NCBI GenBank assembly: GCA_022448245.1 | Contig: JAKVCO010000002.1 | Location: 209,225-242,712, forward strand | Direction of reading: 5' to 3' | Source: Paracoccaceae bacterium | GTDB lineage: Bacteria > Pseudomonadota > Alphaproteobacteria > Rhodobacterales > Rhodobacteraceae | DNA length: 33,488 bases | In this document: positions 1 to 8,363 of the stretch, piece after piece | Layout: every line of letters begins with the position of its first letter | How positions within the stretch are numbered: the first letter of the stretch is position 1 | Position numbers and translations under genes: made by a program | Notes under the pieces: generated by a model | Told to the model about the DNA's origin: nothing | What the model saw: the letters and a program-made list of their open reading frames with translations, nothing else | Databases searched by the model: none

Positions 1-2
1 GG

Positions 3-293
3 GACTTTGACAAACATGCCATGGAGGCGTGGCGCCAGCAGGTCGACCGGTCGAGCGAGGAGATCGCCGCAATCATGAACGGGTTGACGACCAAAGGCTT
101 TAGGATCAGCGAACCAGCCTTCAAACGGGTCCCTGCGCCTTTCCCCAAAGACCACCCGAGCGAGGCGCTTCTGCGCAGACGCGGGCTAACGGCGTGGCGC
201 GACAGCGACGCAGGGCTCACACGCGATCAAATGGTTCAGGTCTTTCAGTATCTCACGCCGCTCGTGCGCGCCTTGGGCGATTTGCGCGCCTAA
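3..293 (+). CDS. DUF2461 family protein, C-terminal part (partial at window edge)
   Basis: The reading frame is open to the left edge of the window, so this is the 3' end of a longer gene; the ATG at 21 is probably internal. The visible ~97 residues carry the pattern I associate with the C-terminus of DUF2461/TIGR02453 proteins: a region reading GFRISEPAFKRVP followed by the DHPSEALLRRRGL segment. The molecular function of this family is not known to me. The stop overlaps by four bases the stop of the convergent acetyltransferase gene, leaving no room for a terminator between them. Family assignment is by recollection of the motif and could be wrong. Confidence 0.6.
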   Translation, partial: DFDKHAMEAWRQQVDRSSEEIAAIMNGLTTKGFRISEPAFKRVPAPFPKDHPSEALLRRRGLTAWRDSDAGLTRDQMVQVFQYLTPLVRALGDLRA

Positions 294-745
294 AGGGCGT
301 AGAATCGTACGAGCGCGGTGCCGTCTTCGCGCAAAGGCTCGAACCCCATGGCGCCATAGTAGAAATGTCCGTCATCATTCGTCTTCTGAATGAAGGCTTC
401 CATCCCGCTCAGCCCAGCTGCGCGCGCCGCATCAAGGGTGCGCTCGAATAGGCCGCGCCCGATCCCGCGCCGCGCGGCATTGGGCGAGACATGGGTGCCG
501 ATCACGCCAGAGCCCAAAGGCGCGTTGTAGGGGTTGCCCTTATAGGCATGGGTCAGTGTTTGCAGGCCCAATACCTCGTCCCCATCAACGGCGATGAAAC
601 AGCTGATGTGGTTGGGCGAGGCGACGTAGGATTCCATCACAAAAGTCTCGTCACAGGGCCGCGTGCGCTTTCCGGCATCCTTAAGCGCGTAGAGCATCGC
701 GCTCATTGCGGGGACATCGGCAGCTTCGGCTTCGCGGATGATCAT
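290..745 (-). CDS. GNAT family N-acetyltransferase
   Basis: A 151-residue protein of the size of a single GNAT domain, expected to transfer an acetyl group from acetyl-CoA to an unidentified amine. It opens with MIIREAEAADVPAM, the usual beta1-alpha1 start. The acetyl-CoA pyrophosphate loop (motif A) is RRGIGRG at residues 92-98, preceded by the strand GVIGTHVSP. Near the C-terminus, HFYYGAMGFEPL (about 127-138) matches motif B. An AAAGGG stretch lies seven bases before the ATG. The gene is divergent from parE and its stop codon interlocks with that of the upstream DUF2461 gene. No substrate can be inferred. Confidence 0.85.
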   Translation of the reverse strand: MIIREAEAADVPAMSAMLYALKDAGKRTRPCDETFVMESYVASPNHISCFIAVDGDEVLGLQTLTHAYKGNPYNAPLGSGVIGTHVSPNAARRGIGRGLFERTLDAARAAGLSGMEAFIQKTNDDGHFYYGAMGFEPLREDGTALVRFYAL

Positions 746-842
746 TTTACGGCCCTTTCACTGCTGCCCCGCAGGCAAATCACTAGCGCCCGGTCGATGC
801 AAGTGGCACAATCACATCCAACCAATAAAGAGCGGTACCCAG

Positions 843-2795
843 ATGAACGACCTGCTGAACGCGGAAACCGAAAGCTATGACGCTTCTTCGATCGAAGTCC
901 TTGAGGGCCTCGAACCGGTTCGCAAACGTCCAGGTATGTATATCGGCGGCACCGACGAGCGCGCGCTGCATCACATGGTGGCCGAAGTTCTTGACAACTC
1001 GATGGACGAAGCGGTCGCAGGCCACGCCAACCGCATCGAGGTGGAGCTGCACGAGGACTACTCGATCACGATCCGCGACAACGGCCGCGGCATCCCCATC
1101 GACCCGCATCCGAAGTTCCCGGACAAAAGCGCGCTGGAAGTGATCCTGTGTACGCTCCACGCGGGCGGTAAGTTCTCGGGCAAGGCGTATCAGACCTCCG
1201 GCGGCCTCCACGGTGTGGGCGCCTCGGTCGTGAACGCACTCTCGGATTCGATGGTTGTGCAGGTCGCCCGTGACCGAAAGCTCTTTGAGCAGCGCTTTTC
1301 GCGCGGCATCCCGCTTGGGCCTGTCGAGGAAATCGGCGCAGCGCCCAACCGCCGTGGCACCACCGTAACCTTCCACGCCGATGAAGAGATCTTTGGCCAG
1401 CACCGCTTCAAGCCATCGCGGCTTTTCCAATCGATCCGCTCGAAAGCGTACCTCTTCAGCGGGGTCGAGATCCGCTGGAAGAGCGCCATCGCCGAGGGCG
1501 ACACGCCGCAAGAGGCCACGTTCCACTTTCCCGGCGGTCTGACCGATTACCTCAACGAAACGCTGGACGGCACCACGACCTACGCCGACACCCCCTTCTC
1601 CGGCACCGTCGACTTCCAAGAGCGCTTCAACACGCCCGGCAAGGTCGAATGGGCCATCAATTGGACGCCCGTGCGCGACGGATTCATCCAAAGCTACTGT
1701 AACACCGTGCCCACGCCCGAGGGCGGCACCCACGAGGCAGGCTTCTGGATGGCCATCCTGCGCGGTCTGCGCGCCTACGGCGAACTCGCGGGCAACAAGA
1801 AGGCCGCCCAGATCAACCGTGATGACCTGACAACGGGTGGCTGCGCGCTGGTAAGCTGCTTTATTCGCGAGCCCGAATTTGTAGGCCAGACAAAGGATCG
1901 CCTGGCCACGGTCGAGGCGCAAAAGCTCGTTGAACAAGCCGTGCGCGATCGGTTCGATAACTGGCTGGCTGCGGACACAAAGTCCGCCGGCGCCATTCTC
2001 GATTTTCTGATCCTGCGCGCCGAAGAACGGCTGCGCAGGAGGGCCGAGAAGGAAACACAACGCAAATCGGCCACCAAGAAATTGCGCCTTCCCGGCAAGT
2101 TGGTGGACTGCTCCAAACAAACACGCGAAGGCACGGAACTATTCATCGTCGAGGGCGATAGCGCTGGCGGCTCCGGCAAGATGGCGCGGGATCGCAAATA
2201 CCAGGCCATGTTGCCCCTACGCGGCAAGGTGTTGAACGTGCTGGGCGCGGCGTCGTCGAAGATTTCCACGAACGCAGAAATCAAAGATCTCTGTGATGCG
2301 CTCGGCACCGGGCTCGGCACCAAGTTCAACTTGGATGACCTGCGCTACGACAAGATCATCATCATGACCGACGCAGACGTCGATGGCGCGCATATCGCGT
2401 CGCTCTTGATGACTTTCTTCTTCACACAGATGCGGCCCATGATCGACGCGGGCCACCTCTACCTCGCCTGCCCGCCGCTCTACCGCCTGACCCAAGGCGC
2501 AAAGCGCGTCTATTGCGTGGACGAGCGTGAGCGGGACGACTGGATGGAGAAAGGCTTGGGCGGAAAAGGCAAAATCGACGTCTCCCGCTTCAAGGGCTTG
2601 GGCGAAATGGACGCCAAGGACCTTAAAGAGACCACGATGAACCCAGAGACGCGCAAGCTGATCCGCGTGACCATCGACGAGGATGCGCCCGGCGAAACAG
2701 GTGATCTGGTAGAACGTCTCATGGGTAAAAAGCCTGAGCTGCGCTTCCAGTACATCCAAGAAAACGCACGCTTCGTAGAAGAGCTCGACGTCTAG
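843..2795 (+). CDS. parE: DNA topoisomerase IV subunit B
   Basis: This is the ATPase subunit of topoisomerase IV, which with ParC decatenates daughter chromosomes. It is 650 residues, the usual ParE length. GHKL ATPase motifs are present: EVLDNSMDEA (48-57), DNGRGIP (79-85) and GLHGVG (121-126). The transducer lysine loop QTKDRL is at 349-354. The TOPRIM domain has EGDSAGG (437-443) and DADVDG (510-515), with the RFKGLGEM motif at 582-589. I chose the ATG at 843 because the protein then begins just before the conserved SSIEVLEGLEPVRKRPGMYIGG region; the frame extends upstream to 738 without family sequence. GyrB is the main alternative, but GyrB is usually longer (about 800 residues). parC is not in this window. 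Confidence 0.93.
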   Translation: MNDLLNAETESYDASSIEVLEGLEPVRKRPGMYIGGTDERALHHMVAEVLDNSMDEAVAGHANRIEVELHEDYSITIRDNGRGIPIDPHPKFPDKSALEVILCTLHAGGKFSGKAYQTSGGLHGVGASVVNALSDSMVVQVARDRKLFEQRFSRGIPLGPVEEIGAAPNRRGTTVTFHADEEIFGQHRFKPSRLFQSIRSKAYLFSGVEIRWKSAIAEGDTPQEATFHFPGGLTDYLNETLDGTTTYADTPFSGTVDFQERFNTPGKVEWAINWTPVRDGFIQSYCNTVPTPEGGTHEAGFWMAILRGLRAYGELAGNKKAAQINRDDLTTGGCALVSCFIREPEFVGQTKDRLATVEAQKLVEQAVRDRFDNWLAADTKSAGAILDFLILRAEERLRRRAEKETQRKSATKKLRLPGKLVDCSKQTREGTELFIVEGDSAGGSGKMARDRKYQAMLPLRGKVLNVLGAASSKISTNAEIKDLCDALGTGLGTKFNLDDLRYDKIIIMTDADVDGAHIASLLMTFFFTQMRPMIDAGHLYLACPPLYRLTQGAKRVYCVDERERDDWMEKGLGGKGKIDVSRFKGLGEMDAKDLKETTMNPETRKLIRVTIDEDAPGETGDLVERLMGKKPELRFQYIQENARFVEELDV

Positions 2796-2822
2796 ATACA
2801 GCAGAGCTGAAGCTGTGGCTTC

Positions 2823-3383
2823 CTAGAAGGACGCGTTCTCTTCACCCTCGATCGAGGCCATACAGGCCTCAAACGAGGCGCTTTGGTATTCGATGACGAT
2901 GACGGCCGCGTCTTCCAGCAAGGAATCCACGCGCAGTTCGATGCGGCTTAGGCCGTATTCCTCCAACTGGTCACCGGACCAATAGGTTGCGTGAACGCGA
3001 TCTTGCTGCGCCACCGACATCACCCACGCGCCCGGCCGCGTCCAGATTGAGCCGTCGCGGAGCGTCCTGTGGCTTTCCGAATCCCCGTATTTCAGGGTCA
3101 GCGCCTTCTCATACCGGGCGAAATCGTCCTGAATGCCGTCGCCAAAACGATCAGAGAAGAACGGTTGGGATGTGGCCCGGACCTGGCAGATGCCGTGATC
3201 TCGGCTGTGCACGCCCTGATAGATGTAAAAATCAGGATGTGGGGATGGGACGACGAGGAACTTAAAGCTCGGAAGCTCACTCATCACGCGATACTGGTGT
3301 ACCTCGTCTCCCATTTTAACCCCAAAGGGGTCTGCCGCCGCCGAGGAAGACAATACCATTACACTGAAGACCAGATGTTTCAT
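2823..3383 (-). CDS. Exported protein of unknown function
   Basis: I do not recognise this 186-residue protein. It starts MKHLVFSVMVLSSSAAADP, a short signal peptide with a likely cut after AAA or AAD, so the mature protein should be periplasmic. The mature part has two cysteines (about residues 86 and 174), possibly a disulfide, and alternating polar and aromatic segments without a recognisable catalytic motif. A GAGAG element lies upstream of the ATG. The gene runs convergently to parE and divergently from the HExxH lipoprotein, and it is probably a single transcription unit. Confidence 0.7.
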   Translation of the reverse strand: MKHLVFSVMVLSSSAAADPFGVKMGDEVHQYRVMSELPSFKFLVVPSPHPDFYIYQGVHSRDHGICQVRATSQPFFSDRFGDGIQDDFARYEKALTLKYGDSESHRTLRDGSIWTRPGAWVMSVAQQDRVHATYWSGDQLEEYGLSRIELRVDSLLEDAAVIVIEYQSASFEACMASIEGEENASF

Positions 3384-3544
3384 GGCAGGCTCTCATTCAG
3401 ATTGGACGGGCACCCCTTGCACCTGCCCTCTACAAATACTGACAATTCAGGGATGCCACGGGATAGTTAAAGTTTGCTTAAAACCCGTAGTTTGGGCGCC
3501 CTGCCTCTCTTGTGGCCTCCCTCGATCGCACGCATTCTGAGCGT

Positions 3545-4213
3545 ATGACGCGTCTTTTATTGATCGGCTTTCTTCTGGTGAGCGCCTGTGGTCGGCCCCT
3601 CACCGCTCCGGAAACGGCGCTCGTTTCAGATATCTTCGGCCCCACGCTCGACGCGCGCAAAGTCCGTATCGTGCAGGATGCGCCACTGCGGTCTTTCACC
3701 GTCAATCTGCCGCCACGCCCCCGCGTCACCTGCCAAGAAAAGATCGTTCCCGTCCGCACCGGCAAGCTGAAAGTGACGCCCGCGGGCCTCGTCGCCTTCA
3801 ACCGAATGTTTCTGAGCCCGGGCTGGAGCCTTGCCGATTTCGTCCCGGACTACCCCGCCGAGGTGAACCTCTACGAGACAATGCTGTTTGCGCACGAGAT
3901 GACGCATATCTGGCAATGGCAGAACCGGGATCGCACCAATTATCACCCGCTCAAGGCCGCAGCCGAGCACCTCGCTAGCGATGATCCCTATCTCTTTGAT
4001 CCAGCGACATCGCAACCGTTCCTCAGCTACGGCTACGAACAACAGGCGGGCTTGGTGGAGGAATATGTCTGCTGTGCCCTTCTCGATCCCGACGGGCCCC
4101 GCACCGCGCGATTGCGCGACCTCATCTCGACCGAGATACCGCTAGGCCACATTCCTCCGGCGCAGACCTACATTGGTTGGCCGGACGCGCCGCGTGAAGG
4201 CCTATGCAGCTAA
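3545..4213 (+). CDS. Putative zinc-metalloprotease-like lipoprotein (HExxH)
   Basis: A 222-residue protein. The ATG at 3545 gives a lipoprotein signal, MTRLLLIGFLLVSAC, with lipobox cysteine C15; starting at the upstream codon would spoil the signal peptide. Residues 117-121 read HEMTH within LFAHEMTHIWQWQ, a metallopeptidase HExxH zinc site. Downstream, YGYEQQAGLVEEYV offers a possible third ligand at E165, like the ExxxA element of gluzincins. Two adjacent cysteines follow at about 176-177. It may be an outer-membrane- or periplasm-facing peptidase, or a non-catalytic relative. The precise family is not identified. The end overlaps the convergent dehydrogenase gene by 12 bp. Confidence 0.75.
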   Translation: MTRLLLIGFLLVSACGRPLTAPETALVSDIFGPTLDARKVRIVQDAPLRSFTVNLPPRPRVTCQEKIVPVRTGKLKVTPAGLVAFNRMFLSPGWSLADFVPDYPAEVNLYETMLFAHEMTHIWQWQNRDRTNYHPLKAAAEHLASDDPYLFDPATSQPFLSYGYEQQAGLVEEYVCCALLDPDGPRTARLRDLISTEIPLGHIPPAQTYIGWPDAPREGLCS

Positions 4214-5176
4214 GCTCTGCGTGAGGGTCCACAGGGCGTCTGGAACATCAATCTCAGACATCGGCGCCCGTCCGGCCCCTGGCAGTCGGGCGACCGGGTC
4301 AGCCGCGACCGCCTCTTGCAGATCGGCCAGCTTGTCCGCGAAATCAGACGCAAAAACATCTGTGCGGACCAGAATATAGGTCTGACCCAGGTCGTGAGGT
4401 TTCCCCTCGGCCACTTTCAGCCCCACCACATCGCGTGAACTCACCGATCCGGTCAAAGCACTGGCCAAAACCTCGACGAGAAGCCCTAGCCCCCAACCTT
4501 TGTAGCCGGCGGCACTCACAAGGGATCCCTTAAGCGCGGCTTCAGGGTCGGTGGTTGGCTGGCCGTCTGCGTCCACCGCCCAGCCTTCAGGGATGCTTTC
4601 CCCGGCAGCCTTGGCCATGGTGATCTTGCCGAGCGCCACGGCTGAGGTGGAGCTGTCGTAGTGCAGCGCCAACCCATCCGGCCCCGGCACCGAGAATGCA
4701 AAGGGGTTCGTTCCAAGGGTCCGTCGCGCACCGCCCGGAGGCGCCACGATGGCTGATGCGTTCGTCGCACCGATAGCGATCATCCCGGCGCGGGCGATCT
4801 GTTCCGTAAAGTAGCCGAGTGACGTGCAGGTATGGGCGTGAGCCACGGAGAAAATCGCGATGCCTTGGCTCTGAGCCGTTTCCAATGCCGTTGGAAGGCC
4901 ACGCGCAAACGCTGCCTGCGCAAATCCAAAGCCCGCGTCTGAGAGAACTGCTGCAGGGCTGGGCTGCGATACGACAGGCTCCACATCGCCCTTCACCCGT
5001 CCAGAGCGTAGCTGAACGCAATAGGACTCAAGGTAGTAGAGACCGCAGATCACGTTGCCATGCGCTTCGGCATGGGCAACAGCGTTCGCAACGCTCTCGG
5101 CCACCCAAGGCGTAGCCCCTGCGTTCTCAAGCGCCAGGCGCGATTGTGTTCTGATTTCATCGACGGACACACGCAT
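4202..5176 (-). CDS. Malate/L-lactate dehydrogenase family (Ldh_2) oxidoreductase
   Basis: A 324-residue NAD(P)H-dependent oxidoreductase of the Ldh_2 family, which includes malate, L-lactate, ureidoglycolate and cyclic-imine-2-carboxylate reductases. Visible family features are the N-terminal helical region with AHAEAHGNVICG (about 34-45), the catalytic-histidine region AHAHTCTSLGYF (H115 in the position of the usual NHFG motif), GTNPFAFSVP (155-164) and YKGWGLGLLVEVL (225-237). The exact substrate cannot be read from the sequence. It starts one base after the lolD stop, so it is almost certainly co-transcribed with the Lol genes although no functional link is evident. Length and motifs are intact. 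Confidence 0.85.
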   Translation of the reverse strand: MRVSVDEIRTQSRLALENAGATPWVAESVANAVAHAEAHGNVICGLYYLESYCVQLRSGRVKGDVEPVVSQPSPAAVLSDAGFGFAQAAFARGLPTALETAQSQGIAIFSVAHAHTCTSLGYFTEQIARAGMIAIGATNASAIVAPPGGARRTLGTNPFAFSVPGPDGLALHYDSSTSAVALGKITMAKAAGESIPEGWAVDADGQPTTDPEAALKGSLVSAAGYKGWGLGLLVEVLASALTGSVSSRDVVGLKVAEGKPHDLGQTYILVRTDVFASDFADKLADLQEAVAADPVARLPGAGRAPMSEIDVPDALWTLTQSLAA

Positions 5177-5177
5177 G

Positions 5178-5855
5178 TCAGATCTCCTCTATCTTTCCTG
5201 AGACGAGACGCAGGCGCCTGTCCATGCGCGCTGCAAGCGCGGGGTTGTGAGTTGCAACGAGCGCGGCCATGCCATCACGCCGGGCCAACCGCAACAGGGC
5301 CTCGAAAACGGTGTCGGATGTCTCCGGATCAAGGTTGCCCGTGGGCTCATCGGCCAGAAGTACCTTGGGGCGGTTGGCGAGCGCGCGGCAGAATGCGACG
5401 CGCTGCTGTTCGCCGCCCGACAACGCGGCAGGCCGGTGGGTCGCACGGTCTTTCAGGTCGACTTCCCCGAGGAGTTCCATCGCACGCGCCCCGGCCGCCG
5501 CGCGCGGGGCGCCCGCCGACAACTGCGGAAGGACGATGTTTTCGAGGGCCGTGAACTCCGGTAGGAGGTGATGAAACTGGTAGACGAAACCAAGTGTTGC
5601 GCGACGCAAACCGGTGCGTTGACGGTCTGACTTTCCGGCCACATCACCGGCAACGATCACGCTGCCCGCGTCCGGCGTATCAAGCAGCCCCGCGATGTGC
5701 AGAAGCGTCGATTTGCCGGAACCTGACGGCGCTTCCAAGGCCACAATCTGCCCCTCACGCAGGACAAGAGAAAGATCTCTCAGCACGCTGATCTCATTTG
5801 GTTTTCCAAGGTTATACCCCTTGGATACCCCGTCCAGTTTCAAGACATCACTCAT
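5178..5855 (-). CDS. lolD: Lipoprotein-releasing ABC transporter ATPase LolD
   Basis: The ATPase of the LolCDE-type complex, which extracts mature lipoproteins from the inner membrane and hands them to LolA. The 225-residue protein has Walker A APSGSGKST (42-50), the Q-loop in VYQFHHLLPEF (about 91-101), the ABC signature LSGGEQQ (145-151), Walker B VLLADEPTGNLD (165-176) and the switch histidine H203. The ATG at 5855 is chosen because it overlaps the permease stop in an ATGAGTGA arrangement, typical of translational coupling; an upstream in-frame ATG at 5894 adds 13 unlikely residues. Gene order permease-lolD-dehydrogenase indicates one operon. Confidence 0.93.
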   Translation of the reverse strand: MSDVLKLDGVSKGYNLGKPNEISVLRDLSLVLREGQIVALEAPSGSGKSTLLHIAGLLDTPDAGSVIVAGDVAGKSDRQRTGLRRATLGFVYQFHHLLPEFTALENIVLPQLSAGAPRAAAGARAMELLGEVDLKDRATHRPAALSGGEQQRVAFCRALANRPKVLLADEPTGNLDPETSDTVFEALLRLARRDGMAALVATHNPALAARMDRRLRLVSGKIEEI

Positions 5856-7131
5856 AGCGCAAAGCTTCCACCGGATTGAGCCGTGCCGCAGCACGGGCCG
5901 GGAATATCGTCACCGTAAAGCTCAGGAAGAGAGAGAGCGCCACGGACCGAAACACGTCGAAGGCGCGCAGCTCAGCGGGGAGCTCGTATATCCCGCGAAT
6001 GGATGGATCCCACACCCCGCCGCCGGAGACATAGTTCACGAGCGATAAAATCTCCTGAATCCAGATGACGAAAGTCACCCCAAGGATCACCCCGAGAAAC
6101 GTGCCAGCCATCCCAATGCCCGCGCCGCACAGGAAGAAGACGCGCATCACCGCGCCCTCGCTCAGCCCGATCGTACGCAGAATTCCAATGTCCCCGCCCT
6201 TGTTTTTGACCAGCATGATAATGCCCGAGACGATGTTCATCGCGCTCAGAAGCACAAGGATTGCGAGAATGATGAACATCACGTTATCCTCGATCGTCAG
6301 CGCACGCAGCGCGGACCGTGACCCATCTTGCCATGTCCAGACGACGGCGCGCTCACCCCCCGCCTGCATGAGGGGAAGCGTGTAATCCATTATCTCGTCG
6401 GGGTTTTCCACCATAACTTCAATCTCGTCCGCCACGCCGTCGCGGTTGAAGTAAAGCTGCGCTTCCTCAAAAGGCATATAGATGCGCGTGCGGTCGATCA
6501 CGTGGAGCCCTGCGCGAAAGATGTAGGCCACTGTAAAGCTCTTTACCCGCGGCGACGTGCCGAAGGCCGTGCGGACACCGTTGGGCGAAATCAGCTTGAT
6601 CCGGTCGCCAACGGTCAGACCGAGCTCGCGCGCAACCTCGTAGCCAATCGCCACACCGTTCTCGAAATCCTCCAGCTGCCCCAAGCTTTCGATTGGGTCC
6701 GCCACACGCGGCACGCCAGAGAGGTTTTCCGATGTGATCCCAAAGACTTCTACGCCGGTGTTACGGTCACCAAAGTTGGCCATCACCTGCCCGCGCACAA
6801 GCGGTGCTGCCCGTGTAACACCCGGGATCGTGGTGATCCGTTGAGCCACCGCGTCGAAATCGGAAATGGTCCGGTCGAGGGAGCCCTGCTGGGTGATGTT
6901 GGGTGTCTGATAAACCGTCACATGCGCGTTTGCGCCAAGGATCGTGTCGACAAGCTCGGTTCGAAAGCCCGAGCGGACAGCAAGCGTGATGATCAGAGCG
7001 GCGACTGCCAGCATGATCCCGATGAGCGAAATCCACGTCATCGTGCTGACGCCGCCTTCTGCGCGACGGGCGCGGACGTAGCGCCAGGCGATCATCCACT
7101 CAAAGGGGGCAAAGGGGCGTGCGGAACTCAT
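5848..7131 (-). CDS. lolC: Lipoprotein-releasing ABC transporter permease (LolC/E family)
   Basis: The 427-residue inner-membrane permease of the lipoprotein-releasing system. It has the LolC/E/MacB layout: a cytoplasmic N-terminus (FEWMIAWRYVRARRAEGG), a first membrane segment (about 33-53, with WISLIGIMLAVAALIITLAV), a large periplasmic domain of about 210 residues, and three C-terminal membrane segments starting near NVMFIILAILVLLSAMNIVSG. Only one permease gene is present beside lolD, so it may act as a homodimeric LolC/E hybrid (LolF-like), as known for other bacteria lacking a second permease; that is inference. Its ATG overlaps the upstream stop (ATGA), coupling it to the DUF2937 fusion gene. 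The symbol lolC is used in the family sense. Confidence 0.9.
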   Translation of the reverse strand: MSSARPFAPFEWMIAWRYVRARRAEGGVSTMTWISLIGIMLAVAALIITLAVRSGFRTELVDTILGANAHVTVYQTPNITQQGSLDRTISDFDAVAQRITTIPGVTRAAPLVRGQVMANFGDRNTGVEVFGITSENLSGVPRVADPIESLGQLEDFENGVAIGYEVARELGLTVGDRIKLISPNGVRTAFGTSPRVKSFTVAYIFRAGLHVIDRTRIYMPFEEAQLYFNRDGVADEIEVMVENPDEIMDYTLPLMQAGGERAVVWTWQDGSRSALRALTIEDNVMFIILAILVLLSAMNIVSGIIMLVKNKGGDIGILRTIGLSEGAVMRVFFLCGAGIGMAGTFLGVILGVTFVIWIQEILSLVNYVSGGGVWDPSIRGIYELPAELRAFDVFRSVALSLFLSFTVTIFPARAAARLNPVEALRYE

Positions 7132-8261
7132 GCTGTTTGTGCCTTCTGGTGGGCAAATCGCGCCTTTGCATACTCGCGCAGCAAGCGCTGTGCGGCGGTG
7201 GGCGCGTCGCGGACAGGATGCAACGCCGCCAAGATGCGCCCGCCTTGGGCGATCAACACCGCGGGCGCGGTATAGCGTTGATGGTTCAGGATGAATCTTG
7301 GCAGATCCAAAGCGAACGCAAAGCGCATCTCCGGATCGCTCAAGAGGGTGTAGGGCAGCGCAAGACGATGGACAGCCTCACGGTGATCTTCAAGCAGTTG
7401 GGCCGAGAGGCCAAAGACCTCTTGGATGCCGGCTTGTTTGACCATGTCGTAGCTGTCCCGGAACGAGCAGGCCAAAGCTGTGGCATTGTCTGCCTCGTCC
7501 ACCTCGTCCCAACCGTCGGGGTAAGCCCGACCCGGGCGCCCCATCAGCGGAAAGGTGAAGATCGCCACCGGCGCGCTGAGCATCGACAGATCAACCACGG
7601 ACCCATCCTGCGCTGCAAGCGTCAGCGGTGGGATCTGCTGGGTCATCGCGTGCCTGATATCGCCCTCATATTCGATGAAGGGTTCATCCACGTCGTCATC
7701 ATCTTCGCCATAGGCCTCGCGGTGCAGACGGGCGCGATGGGCCTTTAGCTCTTCAAACTCTTCGCGATCACGCTTTTTACGCCTTCGTGACGGCCACCCC
7801 AGAACGCCGTACATCACCGCCCACACGCCCCACCCGGCGGCAAAACCCAAAGCGCCGAACCCGGCGCCTTCAGCGGTAAGCGGCACCGCAGGCCGGTAGT
7901 CGGCAAAGGTACGACGCGCGACGTCCGCGTCGGCAACTTGCCACGCGCTCAAAAGTCGCCCAAAGGCCCCTGCCTCCCGGAACTCCGCGATGCTTGCAGA
8001 AAGCCGCGCATAAAGAGCGATCTCGCCAGAAGCCTTAGCGGCGGCCGCAGCACCCGTTTGCGAGCCCGACAGATCATCAAGGTATTCGGCCCGCGTCATC
8101 TCGAAAGAGGCGGCAGAGGCGTCAATCTCGGCGACCTGCACTTCAAGCTGATCGACCTTACCCGCCAAACGCTGCAGATATTGCTGAGCAAATTCAGGGA
8201 ATTGCGAGAGCGCAGCCGCTCCCGACACCCCGAAGGCCAAGGCAATTACACGTAAAATCAT
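7128..8261 (-). CDS. DUF2937 protein fused to a degenerate peroxiredoxin-like domain
   Basis: A 377-residue protein with two parts. Residues 1-~160 match DUF2937 as I remember it: a membrane-targeting start, the conserved SQFPEFAQQYLQRL segment (19-32), a helical region and a second membrane segment (about 134-155) after DYRPAVPLTAEG. A basic stretch RRRKKR and an acidic linker EDDDDVDE follow. From about 207 to 350 the sequence resembles an AhpC/TSA or Bcp-type peroxiredoxin, including FPLMGRPGRAYPDGW, ACSFRDSY, VFGLSAQ and LPYTLLSDP. The usual PGCTxxxCGFRD site reads DNATALACSFRD: the peroxidatic cysteine position is A260, leaving only C265, the sole cysteine in the protein. Catalysis is doubtful. 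It is coupled to the Lol permease by an ATGA overlap. Confidence 0.8.
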   Translation of the reverse strand: MILRVIALAFGVSGAAALSQFPEFAQQYLQRLAGKVDQLEVQVAEIDASAASFEMTRAEYLDDLSGSQTGAAAAAKASGEIALYARLSASIAEFREAGAFGRLLSAWQVADADVARRTFADYRPAVPLTAEGAGFGALGFAAGWGVWAVMYGVLGWPSRRRKKRDREEFEELKAHRARLHREAYGEDDDDVDEPFIEYEGDIRHAMTQQIPPLTLAAQDGSVVDLSMLSAPVAIFTFPLMGRPGRAYPDGWDEVDEADNATALACSFRDSYDMVKQAGIQEVFGLSAQLLEDHREAVHRLALPYTLLSDPEMRFAFALDLPRFILNHQRYTAPAVLIAQGGRILAALHPVRDAPTAAQRLLREYAKARFAHQKAQTA

Positions 8262-8299
8262 CTGCTCGCATCCGCATGGGACGTTTTGGGCACCTTATC

Positions 8300-8334
8300 C
8301 CAGGGCAGGCCGGCGTAAAATCCCCCTGCCCTGG
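8300..8334. terminator. Hairpin between proS and the Lol operon
   Basis: A perfect 10-bp inverted repeat, CCAGGGCAGG (8300-8309) and CCTGCCCTGG (8325-8334), with a 15-base loop, lies just downstream of the proS stop on the minus strand. There is no clear T-run on either side, so it is a weak intrinsic-terminator candidate and might instead be an attenuating or processing structure between proS and the next gene. Confidence 0.45.
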
Positions 8335-8363
8335 ATTGTTACCAAACGCCGCTTGCGCGGGCC

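Noticed and set aside
783..2120. A 445-codon open frame on the minus strand
   Set aside because: It lies opposite parE, whose ATPase and TOPRIM motifs are intact; it is a by-product of high GC.
2796..2822. Terminator after parE (ACAGC...GCTGT)
   Set aside because: Only five base pairs with no T-run; too weak to call.
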